Positions 8,306-15,802 of a stretch of DNA of 64,000 nt are shown piece after piece; within the stretch, counting starts at the first letter, position 1; the number at the start of each line of letters is the position of its first letter. The stretch spans positions 51,890-115,889 of the forward strand of contig NZ_AXUN02000179.1 of assembly GCF_000495435.3 (NCBI RefSeq), read 5' to 3'. Source of the DNA: Youngiibacter fragilis 232.1. Its GTDB lineage: Bacteria > Bacillota > Clostridia > Clostridiales > Clostridiaceae. The position numbers and the translations under genes were made by a program. Under the pieces are notes generated by a model, which did no database searches, was not told where the DNA came from, and worked only from the letters and a program-made list of their open reading frames with translations.

Positions 8306-8791
8306 TTATAGCTCGCCAGTGAGTATGAAACGGCTGTATTCTTTCTTGTATTCTTCAATAAATGTCACGAGATCATAGTAACCACGCTCGTAAGCAATCC
8401 GCTGGACAGTTTTTGTATCAAACATGTTAGTCTCGCCGGTCTCTCTAATGGCAAGAATCTGTCTAATGATGCGTTCCTTTGGGCTCTCTGTGCCTGGGTA
8501 GTAGGCTGAATACCGGGCGTAATCGTAGCCTTCGCTTTCAACAAGGATGCCATCCTCAGTTCCCTTGGCCTTGACCAAGATGCAGTGCCATACCTTTTCG
8601 GCATCCATAAACATCTTGTCAATTCGCTCAGCAATGAAATCATAATCATCAATGAGGCTCTCAGAAAAAGATCTAAAATCCTCCGGTTCCAGCTCGACCA
8701 CTTCCTCGATGACAAATTGGCTGCCACTTTCTTCCCCATAACCCTTCAAGTCCTCGATGGTATTGGCTTTTCTTATAAAATGTACTTTCAT
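8306..8791 (-). CDS. Uncharacterised phage protein, 161 aa
   Basis: I do not recognise a family with confidence. The protein (MKVHFIRKANTIEDLKGYG) is acidic, without membrane segments or signal peptide, with a central WHCILVKAKGTEDGILVE segment and a charged C-terminal helix ending YSRFILTGEL. It lies between the DUF4314 gene and the large terminase, a slot where Firmicutes prophages carry variable small genes. A GGAGG-type ribosome site precedes the start. Expected to be cytoplasmic; function unknown. Confidence 0.8.
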   Translation of the reverse strand: MKVHFIRKANTIEDLKGYGEESGSQFVIEEVVELEPEDFRSFSESLIDDYDFIAERIDKMFMDAEKVWHCILVKAKGTEDGILVESEGYDYARYSAYYPGTESPKERIIRQILAIRETGETNMFDTKTVQRIAYERGYYDLVTFIEEYKKEYSRFILTGEL

Positions 8792-8801
8792 GTTATCCTC
8801 C

Positions 8802-9032
8802 TTATCGGTCCTTGATGACTTCGCACGAATCTTCGTGGAAAGCTACGCCAAGGCTTGAACCGCAGTCCCAGGAAACGTGGATCGTACCGAGGTCGTCGAC
8901 TCCTAATACAGTCCCAAGTTCGCCGGGGCTTAGCTTTGTATAAACGTCATTCATTTGAACCAGCCTCACCCTTGTTCCCGGCGGATACTTATCCTTAAGG
9001 TAGCATAGCATTCCTGGAGAGATGATATTCAT
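8802..9032 (-). CDS. DUF4314-like small protein
   Basis: A 76-residue protein with the KYPPGTRVRLVQMNDVYTKL, PGELGTVLGVDDLGTIHVSW pattern of DUF4314, a small SH3-like barrel family common in Firmicutes phages between the methylase and terminase genes. Its biochemical role is not known. The ATG at 9032 is preferred over a TTG at 9041, since the AGGAGG ribosome site abuts the TTG but is well spaced from the ATG. It starts one base after the upstream gene ends. Confidence 0.82.
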   Translation of the reverse strand: MNIISPGMLCYLKDKYPPGTRVRLVQMNDVYTKLSPGELGTVLGVDDLGTIHVSWDCGSSLGVAFHEDSCEVIKDR

Positions 9033-9033
9033 A

Positions 9034-9723
9034 TTACTCAACCTCCTTATGTTTCGCTTCGCCGCTTTTAAAAGCCGAGCTGCCTGTCAATTTTGAGAGC
9101 AGGAGTTTTCGCTCAGCTTTATACTCGTCCCCAATGAAGCCAAGCCTAAGCAGGAAGCACCGGAAAGCATATTTTTCATTTTCGATTTCTTTGGGCTTTG
9201 CGGTGATCCGTTTCTGTTCTTTTGCTAATTTAGCCAAGGAGCAGATAAAGTGTGAGTATGCTTTAATTTCCTCAGGGGCTACCGGAAAGGGGAACCACAG
9301 GAAACTTACTCTTTCATCCGTAACTTCAATCGGTAGTTCCTCAAGCTGCAGGGCTTTCTTTATAAGCCCGCCTTTGCTTTCCAGGAGCCGCTTCAAATTT
9401 TCAAGGCCTGTGTCTGTGAATGTGGCTCGTGGCAGTTCGATTACAAGTCCTTCGATTTCATCTGAAGATTCTTTAGCTGGAATGGTTTCTGTGATTTCTG
9501 CTTCAAATCCATGTTCCGCGAGCCTTTCAATAAGTAATTCCAGTTTGCTTATGTCCGCACCATCTTCGAAGGTAAGCTCTCCCTCCTTGCTGACGGTGAA
9601 GCAGCTCACCTGGTAAGCGCAGGAAGGAACGCCCAGGTATTTTGCTGAAGAACCAGTCATTTCGCTGATAAGTTGGACCAGACGCTTGCGTTCAGCACCG
9701 TTAACGTTAAATTTGATTGTCAT
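9034..9723 (-). CDS. Conserved phage protein of the 'virulence-related protein' type
   Basis: A 229-residue soluble protein, MTIKFNVNGAERKRLVQLIS, with a strong AAAGGAGG leader; the longer frame starting at 9783 is not needed. It resembles Firmicutes prophage proteins commonly labelled virulence-related next to the phage DNA methylase, but that label has no functional basis. Two alpha/beta halves are apparent: residues 1-110 with YQVSCFTVSKEGELTF, and a C-terminal helical part rich in Lys/Glu. Function unknown. Confidence 0.75.
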   Translation of the reverse strand: MTIKFNVNGAERKRLVQLISEMTGSSAKYLGVPSCAYQVSCFTVSKEGELTFEDGADISKLELLIERLAEHGFEAEITETIPAKESSDEIEGLVIELPRATFTDTGLENLKRLLESKGGLIKKALQLEELPIEVTDERVSFLWFPFPVAPEEIKAYSHFICSLAKLAKEQKRITAKPKEIENEKYAFRCFLLRLGFIGDEYKAERKLLLSKLTGSSAFKSGEAKHKEVE

Positions 9724-9784
9724 GATATAGACCTCCTTTTTTCTTGGTAGTACATATATCACTCTAACCAAGTGTAATAGCAAG

Positions 9785-11050
9785 CTAATTCTGTTGATTT
9801 GAAGATGAAGTATCAGTGCTTATTTCAAGCTCTCTATAGGCTGTTTGGATTCCATCGCGTAGAAGAAAAATCTGCTCATCGGAGCCAAACTGCTGGATGC
9901 ACCTTTTTACAATGACATCACAGAATTTTTCATCGAGTTCTATGGTGTGGCATACACGGTCAGTTTGTTCGCAAGCAATAAGGGTCGAACCCGAGCCTCC
10001 AAATGGATCGAGGACGATGCAACCGGACATGCTGGAATTTGTAATGGGATATGCAATAAGGGCTACAGGCTTCATTGTCGGATGCTCACCGTTCTTCTTA
10101 GGTTTGTCATATTCCCAGATGGTTGACTGCTTGCGGTCTGAATACCACATGTGCTTGCCTTTTTTCTTCCATCCGAAGAGCACCGGTTCGTGCTGCCATT
10201 GGTATGGGGAGCGACCTAGTACCAGGCTCTGTTTTTTCCAGATGCACGTCCCGGAAAGGTAAAAGCCCACATCTGTGAACGCCTTCCTGAAATTCAATCC
10301 TTCAGTGTCGGCATGGAACACATAAATGGAAGCATCCTGGGCCATAACTTCCTCAATATTCTTGAATGCATCAAAGAGGAAGGAGTAGAACGCTTCATTG
10401 CCCATATTGTCGTTTTTGATTTTTCCCGCAGATCCTTCGTAGTTAACATTGTATGGTGGGTCTGTGACCACAAGGTTAGCCTTCTTGCCGTCCATCAGTG
10501 CGCTGTAGGTTTCGGGCTTTGTGCTGTCTCCACAGACAAGTCTGTGCCTGCCCAGGAGCCAGATGTCTCCTGGCTTGGTGATGGCCGGCTTTTGAAGCTC
10601 TGCATCGACATCAAAGTCATCCTCTTCAATCCCATCCTCATCAGTCATGAGTTTATTGAGTTCGGCTGGCTCAAAACCGAGCAATCCAACATCAAACTCC
10701 ATACCCTGCAGACTTTCAATCTCAAGTCGCAAAAGTTCTTCATCCCAGCCGGCATCCTCGGCGTAGCGGTTGTCGGCGATGATATAGGCTTTCTTCTGGG
10801 CTTCGGTCAGGTGGTCGACAAAGACGCAAGGGACTTCAGTGAAGCCTTCCTCCTTGGCGGCGATTAAGCGGCCGTGTCCAGCAATCACGCTGAAGTCCCG
10901 GTCCACGATGATGGGATTGACGAATCCGAACTCTCGAAGGCTTGAGCGCAACTTGGTGATCTGTGCTGGAGAGTGGGTCCTCGCATTATTCACATAGGGT
11001 ATCAGTTCCTGTATCGGAACCAGCTTCATGTCACTGGTTGTCTTGCTCAT
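9785..11050 (-). CDS. ParB-like/DNA methyltransferase fusion (phage DNA modification methylase)
   Basis: A 421-residue two-domain protein. Residues 10-110 form a ParB/sulfiredoxin-type nuclease-fold domain (VNNARTHSPAQITKL, VIAGHGRLIAAKEEGF). The rest is a beta-class amino methyltransferase with the catalytic DPPY motif (VVTDPPYNVNYEG) and a C-terminal SAM-binding motif (DPFGGSGSTLIACEQ). It would methylate adenine N6 or cytosine N4, probably protecting phage DNA from host restriction. It overlaps the SAM synthetase gene by 20 bases, a suggestive coupling of the enzyme with its cofactor supply. Confidence 0.93.
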   Translation of the reverse strand: MSKTTSDMKLVPIQELIPYVNNARTHSPAQITKLRSSLREFGFVNPIIVDRDFSVIAGHGRLIAAKEEGFTEVPCVFVDHLTEAQKKAYIIADNRYAEDAGWDEELLRLEIESLQGMEFDVGLLGFEPAELNKLMTDEDGIEEDDFDVDAELQKPAITKPGDIWLLGRHRLVCGDSTKPETYSALMDGKKANLVVTDPPYNVNYEGSAGKIKNDNMGNEAFYSFLFDAFKNIEEVMAQDASIYVFHADTEGLNFRKAFTDVGFYLSGTCIWKKQSLVLGRSPYQWQHEPVLFGWKKKGKHMWYSDRKQSTIWEYDKPKKNGEHPTMKPVALIAYPITNSSMSGCIVLDPFGGSGSTLIACEQTDRVCHTIELDEKFCDVIVKRCIQQFGSDEQIFLLRDGIQTAYRELEISTDTSSSNQQN

Positions 11051-12206
11051 ACTTCTTCACCACCTCTTCCAATTCTTTATATTTTCCGACATTCTCCCAT
11101 GGGTACAGACAAGATGAGAAATGGCCATAGACTGCTGTTTCTGAATACCTGGGGAATCGGAGATTCAAAAGTTCAATAATGGCAGCTGGGCGAAGGCACC
11201 AAACTTCCATGACCGCTTTTCTTAAGAACTCATCAGGTACCTTCCCAGTCTCGAAAGTATCTACCTCTACGGATACTGGATCTGCCTTTCCGATGGCGTA
11301 GGCAATATTGACCTGACACCGCTCGGCAAAATCGCACCAGACGATGTGCTTGGCAATGTTCCTGGCCATATAGGCAGCTGACCGGTCAACCTTGGTTGGG
11401 TCCTTTCCAGAGAAAGCTCCGCCGCCATGTGCAGCAAGACCGCCGTAGGTATCAACCATAAGCTTCCTACCGGTTAGCCCTGTGTCTGCCGCAGGACCAC
11501 CCTCGACGAATCTTCCAGAGGGATTGATCAGTATTTCGGTATTTTCGTCAAAAGGAAAATCCTCAAAGCATTTCCAGAGAACATTGGCGTAGATATCTTT
11601 GGTCAGCTCATCTAGTGTTTTTGAAGCATCATGCTGCACAGAGACGACGATGGTTTTAACCCTATTTGGTTTCCCATCCTGGTACTCCACAGTAACCTGA
11701 GCCTTTCCATCCGGTCTAATTCCCTTGATGAGACCGTCATGCCTGGCTTGATCCAGCCTTTTTGTGATGCTGTTTACGAGTACGACTGGAAGAGGTAGCA
11801 TCTGTCTGGTTTCGTTAGTAGCATAACCGTACATGGTTCCCTGGTCCCCGGCTCCTAAGCTTCCGTACCAAGAGGTGTTGCCGTTCCTGTATTCCAAGGT
11901 ATTATCAACACCGTTAGCGATATCCGGGCTTTGCTTGTGCACGAAAACGAGGATACGGAACTTCCTAGGATCATATCCGACCTGTTGGAGCGTGTACCTC
12001 ACAATTCTTTTAATATCGATTTTACCGCTACAGGTGATTTCGCCCGCCACGATAATCTTTCCCTTTGTAGCCATTACCTCGCAGGCCACGCGAGAAGCGG
12101 AGTCTTTGCTAAGGCACGCATCCAGGACGCTATCGGCGATAAGGTCGCAGAGCTTGTCAGGATGGCCTTCACACACGCTTTCTGCTGTTAGAAATTTGCT
12201 TTCCAT
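11031..12206 (-). CDS. metK: S-adenosylmethionine synthetase
   Basis: A 391-residue, apparently full-length SAM synthetase (ATP + methionine to SAM). Conserved motifs include CEGHPDKLCDLIADSVLD near the N-terminus, GAGDQGTMYGYATNET and the GGGAFSGKDPTKVDRSAAY ATP/phosphate-binding segment. All three domains seem present. It sits between small terminase and the phage DNA methylase with nearly no gaps, so it is part of the prophage rather than the host copy. It likely raises SAM for the methylase. Prophage copies of metK are known but uncommon. Confidence 0.96.
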   Translation of the reverse strand: MESKFLTAESVCEGHPDKLCDLIADSVLDACLSKDSASRVACEVMATKGKIIVAGEITCSGKIDIKRIVRYTLQQVGYDPRKFRILVFVHKQSPDIANGVDNTLEYRNGNTSWYGSLGAGDQGTMYGYATNETRQMLPLPVVLVNSITKRLDQARHDGLIKGIRPDGKAQVTVEYQDGKPNRVKTIVVSVQHDASKTLDELTKDIYANVLWKCFEDFPFDENTEILINPSGRFVEGGPAADTGLTGRKLMVDTYGGLAAHGGGAFSGKDPTKVDRSAAYMARNIAKHIVWCDFAERCQVNIAYAIGKADPVSVEVDTFETGKVPDEFLRKAVMEVWCLRPAAIIELLNLRFPRYSETAVYGHFSSCLYPWENVGKYKELEEVVKKYEQDNQ

Positions 12207-12207
12207 A

Positions 12208-12741
12208 TCATTTTCCTTTCCGAGCGGTAAGTAGCCGCTCCATCAAATCGTCTTGAGGGGTATAGTTCGAGCAATCAGTCAGGCTGTTCTCTCGCACAAT
12301 GGCGAAAATTTGAGCCCATAAACTGTACGTCTGTTTTGAAAAGGACTGAGCCATACTTACATACGGAGACGCGATTGGAGCACCCGTCGTCGGATGTTTT
12401 GCCAGAAGTCCATATTCTGAGATAGCCTGCTCGCATTGAATCCAGCGGGCGGCACTCATGGCATATTGTTCTATTTGTTGCTTCGGGACCAGATGGCTGC
12501 ATTTGTGTTTTATAAGCCATCCCCAGGTATCTGTGTAGATGTCATTGGCTATCAGTGGATGTCCGTTCTTTTGCGTGGCTGATAACCAGTCTGCAGGTTT
12601 TGGCATTTCCGTCCCTATCTCTGAATCGCCTTCAGGCAATGGGACAATCTGAAGATTGTGCGATTTGCCATCCTGTATTTTATCCGCTAAAGCCTTTCGC
12701 GGTCTGCCACCTACACCTGGCTGAGGACCTCTTTTTCCCAT
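12208..12741 (-). CDS. Terminase small subunit, P27 family
   Basis: A 177-residue protein starting MGKRGPQPGVGGRPRKALAD, the basic, Gly/Pro-rich start typical of P27-type small terminases, followed by helical segments (YAMSAARWIQCEQAISEYG, PYVSMAQSFSKQTYSLWAQI). It would recognise the phage packaging site and recruit the large subunit. The HNH gene immediately upstream supports cos-type packaging. It ends one base before the metK start. Confidence 0.9.
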   Translation of the reverse strand: MGKRGPQPGVGGRPRKALADKIQDGKSHNLQIVPLPEGDSEIGTEMPKPADWLSATQKNGHPLIANDIYTDTWGWLIKHKCSHLVPKQQIEQYAMSAARWIQCEQAISEYGLLAKHPTTGAPIASPYVSMAQSFSKQTYSLWAQIFAIVRENSLTDCSNYTPQDDLMERLLTARKGK

Positions 12742-12854
12742 CAGTTCACCTCCAATCTAAATGAGGGGGTTAATACCCCCAAAACTTATGAAAAAATTTA
12801 CACGAAGCCCCACGCCCGTTCCCCGGGCATAAGGTTGTAGAGATTTGATCCCCC
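12742..12854. other. Intergenic region between HNH and small terminase, possible packaging (cos) site
   Basis: In HNH-encoding cos phages the packaging site is usually next to the HNH and small terminase genes. This 113-base gap contains a GGGGGT-ATTA-ACCCCC palindrome (around 12764-12779) and a GC-rich stretch (CCCGTTCCCCGGGCA, near 12818). It also holds the terminase ribosome site. Assignment as cos is inference from position only. Confidence 0.3.
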
Positions 12855-13214
12855 CTACCGGTCGTGCCAACGATCCCCGTCACGAGCTGTGATGGATGAA
12901 TGGCAAGGTGTGCAAAGGGCCATGAGGTTGGATTCATCATGGGTTCCTCCCCGTGCAAGCGGAAGGATGTGGTGGACCTCAGTTGCCTGAGTCATTCGTC
13001 CTTGCTTCATACACTCCTCACAGAGTGGGTTGGCTTCGATGTAGCGATCTCGTATGCGCTTCCAGGCACGACCGTACCTTTTCTTTGAGTGGGGATCACG
13101 ATCATACTTCTCATAACGAGATGCTTCCTGCTTTGCATGCTTCTCACAAAATCTGCTCTCTGTCAGCTCCGGGCAACCGGGGTGAGAACATGGTCGTTTT
13201 GGTTTTCTTGGCAT
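12855..13214 (-). CDS. HNH endonuclease (packaging-associated)
   Basis: A 119-residue protein, MPRKPKRPCSHPGCPE, with two zinc-binding Cys pairs and the HNH core EVHHILPLARGGTHDESNLM followed by ALCTPCHSS. Such small HNH enzymes next to terminase genes assist cos cleavage and packaging in HK97-like phages. The ATG at 13214 has a GAGGTG ribosome site; the longer frame (13265) only reads through the upstream terminator region. First gene after the terminator at 13241-13271, so likely the start of the late unit. Confidence 0.92.
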   Translation of the reverse strand: MPRKPKRPCSHPGCPELTESRFCEKHAKQEASRYEKYDRDPHSKKRYGRAWKRIRDRYIEANPLCEECMKQGRMTQATEVHHILPLARGGTHDESNLMALCTPCHSSITARDGDRWHDR

Positions 13215-13240
13215 AAAACACCTCACTTTCTGGGCATAAC

Positions 13241-13271
13241 AAAAGCCCCACAGGATTGCTCCCATGAGGCT
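13241..13271 (-). terminator. Terminator between early/middle and late genes of prophage A
   Basis: On the minus strand AGCCTCA and TGGGGCT (one G-U pair) flank a short loop and are followed by TTTTG. It separates the DUF1492 regulator gene (13321-13749) from the HNH/terminase unit and could be the site where a late regulator acts. Confidence 0.55.
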
Positions 13272-13320
13272 TCGCCTTTATGCTTTTCGCTACTATAACA
13301 TTAACATGATCACATTGGGA

Positions 13321-13749
13321 CTAATAGTGACAAACAGTGACGTCTTCAGGAATTTTAACTTTATCAAGCGCTGCATCATGCAATCGGTAAAGGTGGCGAA
13401 GGTTATACCCAAGCTCCACGGCTATTTCTGGCCAAGACTTATTGCTGATATAACGCTTCTCCAGGATCATTCGATACTCGTTGTAATCCACTTCACGGAT
13501 AACAAGACTGATCTCACGCTTAAGATCCACCAAACTTTCTAGGTCTGTGTTAATCTCGTCCTGCAGATCAATGATTTTCAATACAGTGTCAGCCATAGGC
13601 GATACGCTTTTACTAGGATTCCTTGGCATACTTGTTAATGTAGAGGTGCATCTCGTTGCCAACTCATTTAAGGATTCTACCATTTCGAGCTTGCTGGCAA
13701 TCCTCTGATCCAATCGATATGCCTGTGATAAATATTCTTTAGCGGTCAT
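13321..13749 (-). CDS. DUF1492/ArpU-type late transcription regulator
   Basis: A 142-residue protein with an N-terminal coiled region (residues 1-90) and a C-terminal sigma-70 region 4-like helix-turn-helix (RYISNKSWPEIAVELGYNL followed by RHLYRLHDAALDKV). This family lies just upstream of the small terminase in many Firmicutes phages and is thought to switch on late genes. A terminator immediately downstream fits control of the late unit. It overlaps the upstream small gene by 11 bases. Confidence 0.85.
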   Translation of the reverse strand: MTAKEYLSQAYRLDQRIASKLEMVESLNELATRCTSTLTSMPRNPSKSVSPMADTVLKIIDLQDEINTDLESLVDLKREISLVIREVDYNEYRMILEKRYISNKSWPEIAVELGYNLRHLYRLHDAALDKVKIPEDVTVCHY

Positions 13750-13966
13750 TTCTTTGCACCTCCTCGTTCACTCTTCGAATGAGGTACTCAGCATTAAGAC
13801 TGGTTATCTCACCGTACCAATTAGAACGGAAGAACCGTTCTAATATTCTCACTTCAGTTTGGTAGCCTCTGTTATCAGGTCTCTTCTTCAAATTACGAAG
13901 TGCACTCCGATAATCTTTTACGGCTTGCATAACAATGGCATTTGCTAAACTTTCATATGGTTCCAT
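13739..13966 (-). CDS. Small phage protein, 75 aa
   Basis: A small basic, helical protein (MEPYESLANAIVMQAVKDY, later RILERFFRSNWYGEITSLN). Similar small proteins preceding DUF1492 regulators are common in Firmicutes prophages, but no function is known. It overlaps the regulator start by 11 bases, so the two are probably translated together. Membrane segments are absent. Confidence 0.75.
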   Translation of the reverse strand: MEPYESLANAIVMQAVKDYRSALRNLKKRPDNRGYQTEVRILERFFRSNWYGEITSLNAEYLIRRVNEEVQRNDR

Positions 13967-14014
13967 AGTCGTACCCCCGGATTTTTATTTTTCTCGGATT
14001 GGCACGGATTGTCT

Positions 14015-15388
14015 TTATTTGACTCTCATTTGCAGATCAGCTTTGACAGCATCGATAAGCGCTGACTGGCTTTTATCCTTCAAGGACAGAGCCCTTAAAA
14101 CACGCTCATCAATAGTGCCTTTTGTAACGATGTGCTGCACCACAACCGTTTCAGCTGTTTGGCCTTGTCGCCAAAGCCTGGCATTTGTCTGTTGATATAA
14201 CTCTAGTGACCAGGTAAGGCCGAACCATACAATGCAAGATCCGCCGGCTTGAAGATTTAAACCGTGTCCTGCAGATGCGGGATGAATTAAGCCGACCGTT
14301 ATTTCCTTGTTGTTCCACCTTCGAATACTTTCAGCGGTATCCAGCTTAGAAAATGAGACCTTAATGCTTTGAAGCTTTTCTACGATTCTTTCGTAGTCAT
14401 GCTTATACCAGTAGGCCACGAGTATCGGTTTTCCGGCTGCCGCCTCAATAATATCCTCCAAGGCATCTACCTTCTGATTATGAATTACCTCTGTTCCACC
14501 ACAGTCGTTATAAATGGCACCGTTGGCCATCTGACAGAGCTTGCCTGAAAGTGCTGCAGCATTGGCAGCAGTAACTTCACCACCAGGAAGTTCTAATACT
14601 AGGTCTCTTGCTAATTCACCATAGCGCTCTGCCTCTTTTTCAGAAAGCAATACGGTGTATTCACTGCTGATCAGTTCAGGCATCTTAAGATAATCCGTTG
14701 ACTTCATTGAAATCGTAATGTCGGAAATTTTCTTGTAGATACATTGCTCCGCACCGGGAAGCGGCTTGTAGCTATAAACGATCTGGCCATTTCTCTTATC
14801 TGGCATAAAATAGTTGCTGCGAAATGCCGAAATAAATCTACCAAGCCTTACACCCATGTCAAGCAATTTGAACTCAGCCCACAAATCCATTAGTCCATTG
14901 CTGCTTGGTGTTCCTGTCATTCCAATAATGCGCTTTACTTTAGGCCTCACTTTCATCAGTGACTTAAAGCGCTTGGTCTGATGATTTTTGAAGGAAGAAA
15001 GTTCATCAATGATTATCGTATCGAAATCAAAGGTCAGTCCGCTATCATCAATGAGCCAGCAAAGATTCTCACGGTTGATTACATAGATATCTGCTGAAGC
15101 CTTTAGCGCCTTAAGCCGTTCAGCAGTGCTTCCTACTGCAACTGTAACAATCAGGTCAGATAGATGATCCCATTTTTTTATTTCAGCTGGCCAGGTATCT
15201 CTTGCCACTCGAAGCGGTGCAACCACTAATACCTTATGGGCGTCGAAGTAATCAAACAGTAGATCATTGATAGCAGTAAGGGCGATACTTGTTTTTCCTA
15301 AACCCATATCCAGCAGTACTGCCGATACCGGATGAGACTCTATGTAGTCTATCGCATACTTTTGATATTCATGTGGTTTGTACTGCAT
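14015..15388 (-). CDS. SNF2-family DNA-dependent ATPase/helicase
   Basis: A 457-residue compact SF2 enzyme of the SNF2 type. Seen are motif I MGLGKTSIALTAI, motif II IIIDELSSFKN, motif III IGMTGTPSSNGLMDLW, and motif V/VI GLNLQAGGSCIVWFG with QQTNARLWRQGQ. The ATG at 15388 (MQYKPHEYQKYAIDY) is preceded by GGAGGG and preferred to the upstream ATG. It overlaps the VRR nuclease gene by 20 bases. In this phage class the pair accompanies the PrimPol helicase and probably acts in DNA replication or recombination. Confidence 0.93.
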   Translation of the reverse strand: MQYKPHEYQKYAIDYIESHPVSAVLLDMGLGKTSIALTAINDLLFDYFDAHKVLVVAPLRVARDTWPAEIKKWDHLSDLIVTVAVGSTAERLKALKASADIYVINRENLCWLIDDSGLTFDFDTIIIDELSSFKNHQTKRFKSLMKVRPKVKRIIGMTGTPSSNGLMDLWAEFKLLDMGVRLGRFISAFRSNYFMPDKRNGQIVYSYKPLPGAEQCIYKKISDITISMKSTDYLKMPELISSEYTVLLSEKEAERYGELARDLVLELPGGEVTAANAAALSGKLCQMANGAIYNDCGGTEVIHNQKVDALEDIIEAAAGKPILVAYWYKHDYERIVEKLQSIKVSFSKLDTAESIRRWNNKEITVGLIHPASAGHGLNLQAGGSCIVWFGLTWSLELYQQTNARLWRQGQTAETVVVQHIVTKGTIDERVLRALSLKDKSQSALIDAVKADLQMRVK

Positions 15389-15650
15389 CAAAAATCCCTC
15401 CAATCTGACTCTCGTCGTCTAATATGAAAACTGAAAATCCCAAACTTCTTAGCAACTTGTGCCTTGCCATCTGTAATGGACGCGGGTGTTTGCCAGGGGC
15501 TTTTACTTCAACAAAGGCTATAATTCCTCCAGGCATTAGAAGTATTCGATCCGGCATGCCATCAAAGCCCGGAGATACAAACTTCACCGCCAGCCCGCCA
15601 CGCTTTTTTGCTTCCAAAGTTAACTTCTTTTCTATCTCTTTTTCTCTCAT
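15369..15650 (-). CDS. VRR-NUC domain nuclease
   Basis: A 93-residue minimal PD-(D/E)XK nuclease. The catalytic residues are visible in GFDGMPDRILLMPGG and AFVEVKAPGKHPRPLQ. The start at 15650 (MREKEIEKK) has GGAG at good spacing; the longer frame from 15689 would be translated through the repeat at 15673-15688 and is unlikely. Stand-alone VRR-NUC proteins next to SNF2 helicases are a hallmark of Firmicutes prophage replication modules and may process replication or recombination intermediates. Confidence 0.92.
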   Translation of the reverse strand: MREKEIEKKLTLEAKKRGGLAVKFVSPGFDGMPDRILLMPGGIIAFVEVKAPGKHPRPLQMARHKLLRSLGFSVFILDDESQIGGIFDAVQTT

Positions 15651-15802
15651 CGCCATATCTCCATCAATCAATGGTGCAGGTCGGTGCATGTCACTGCATA
15701 AACCCCCTATAGGCTATTTTTATATAAAAACTCTCTATAGGGACTTTTTATATAGGACCTTCATCGACCTGCACCATTATATTTTTTGCAGGTCGGTGCA
15801 AC
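15651..15802. repeat. Repeat cluster between primase and VRR-NUC genes, candidate replication origin
   Basis: Direct repeats TGCAGGTCGGTGCA occur at 15675-15688 and 15787-15800, with an inverted partial copy CGACCTGCACCA at 15765-15776. Between them two copies of CTATAGG followed by an AT-rich TTTTTATATA lie 28 bases apart (15707-15726 and 15735-15754). Iteron-like repeats flanking an easily melted AT-rich tract, directly downstream of the primase-helicase gene, fit a phage replication origin. Function is inferred. Confidence 0.5.

Noticed and set aside
10313..10867. Plus-strand 184-codon frame
   Set aside because: Antisense shadow of the ParB-methylase fusion.
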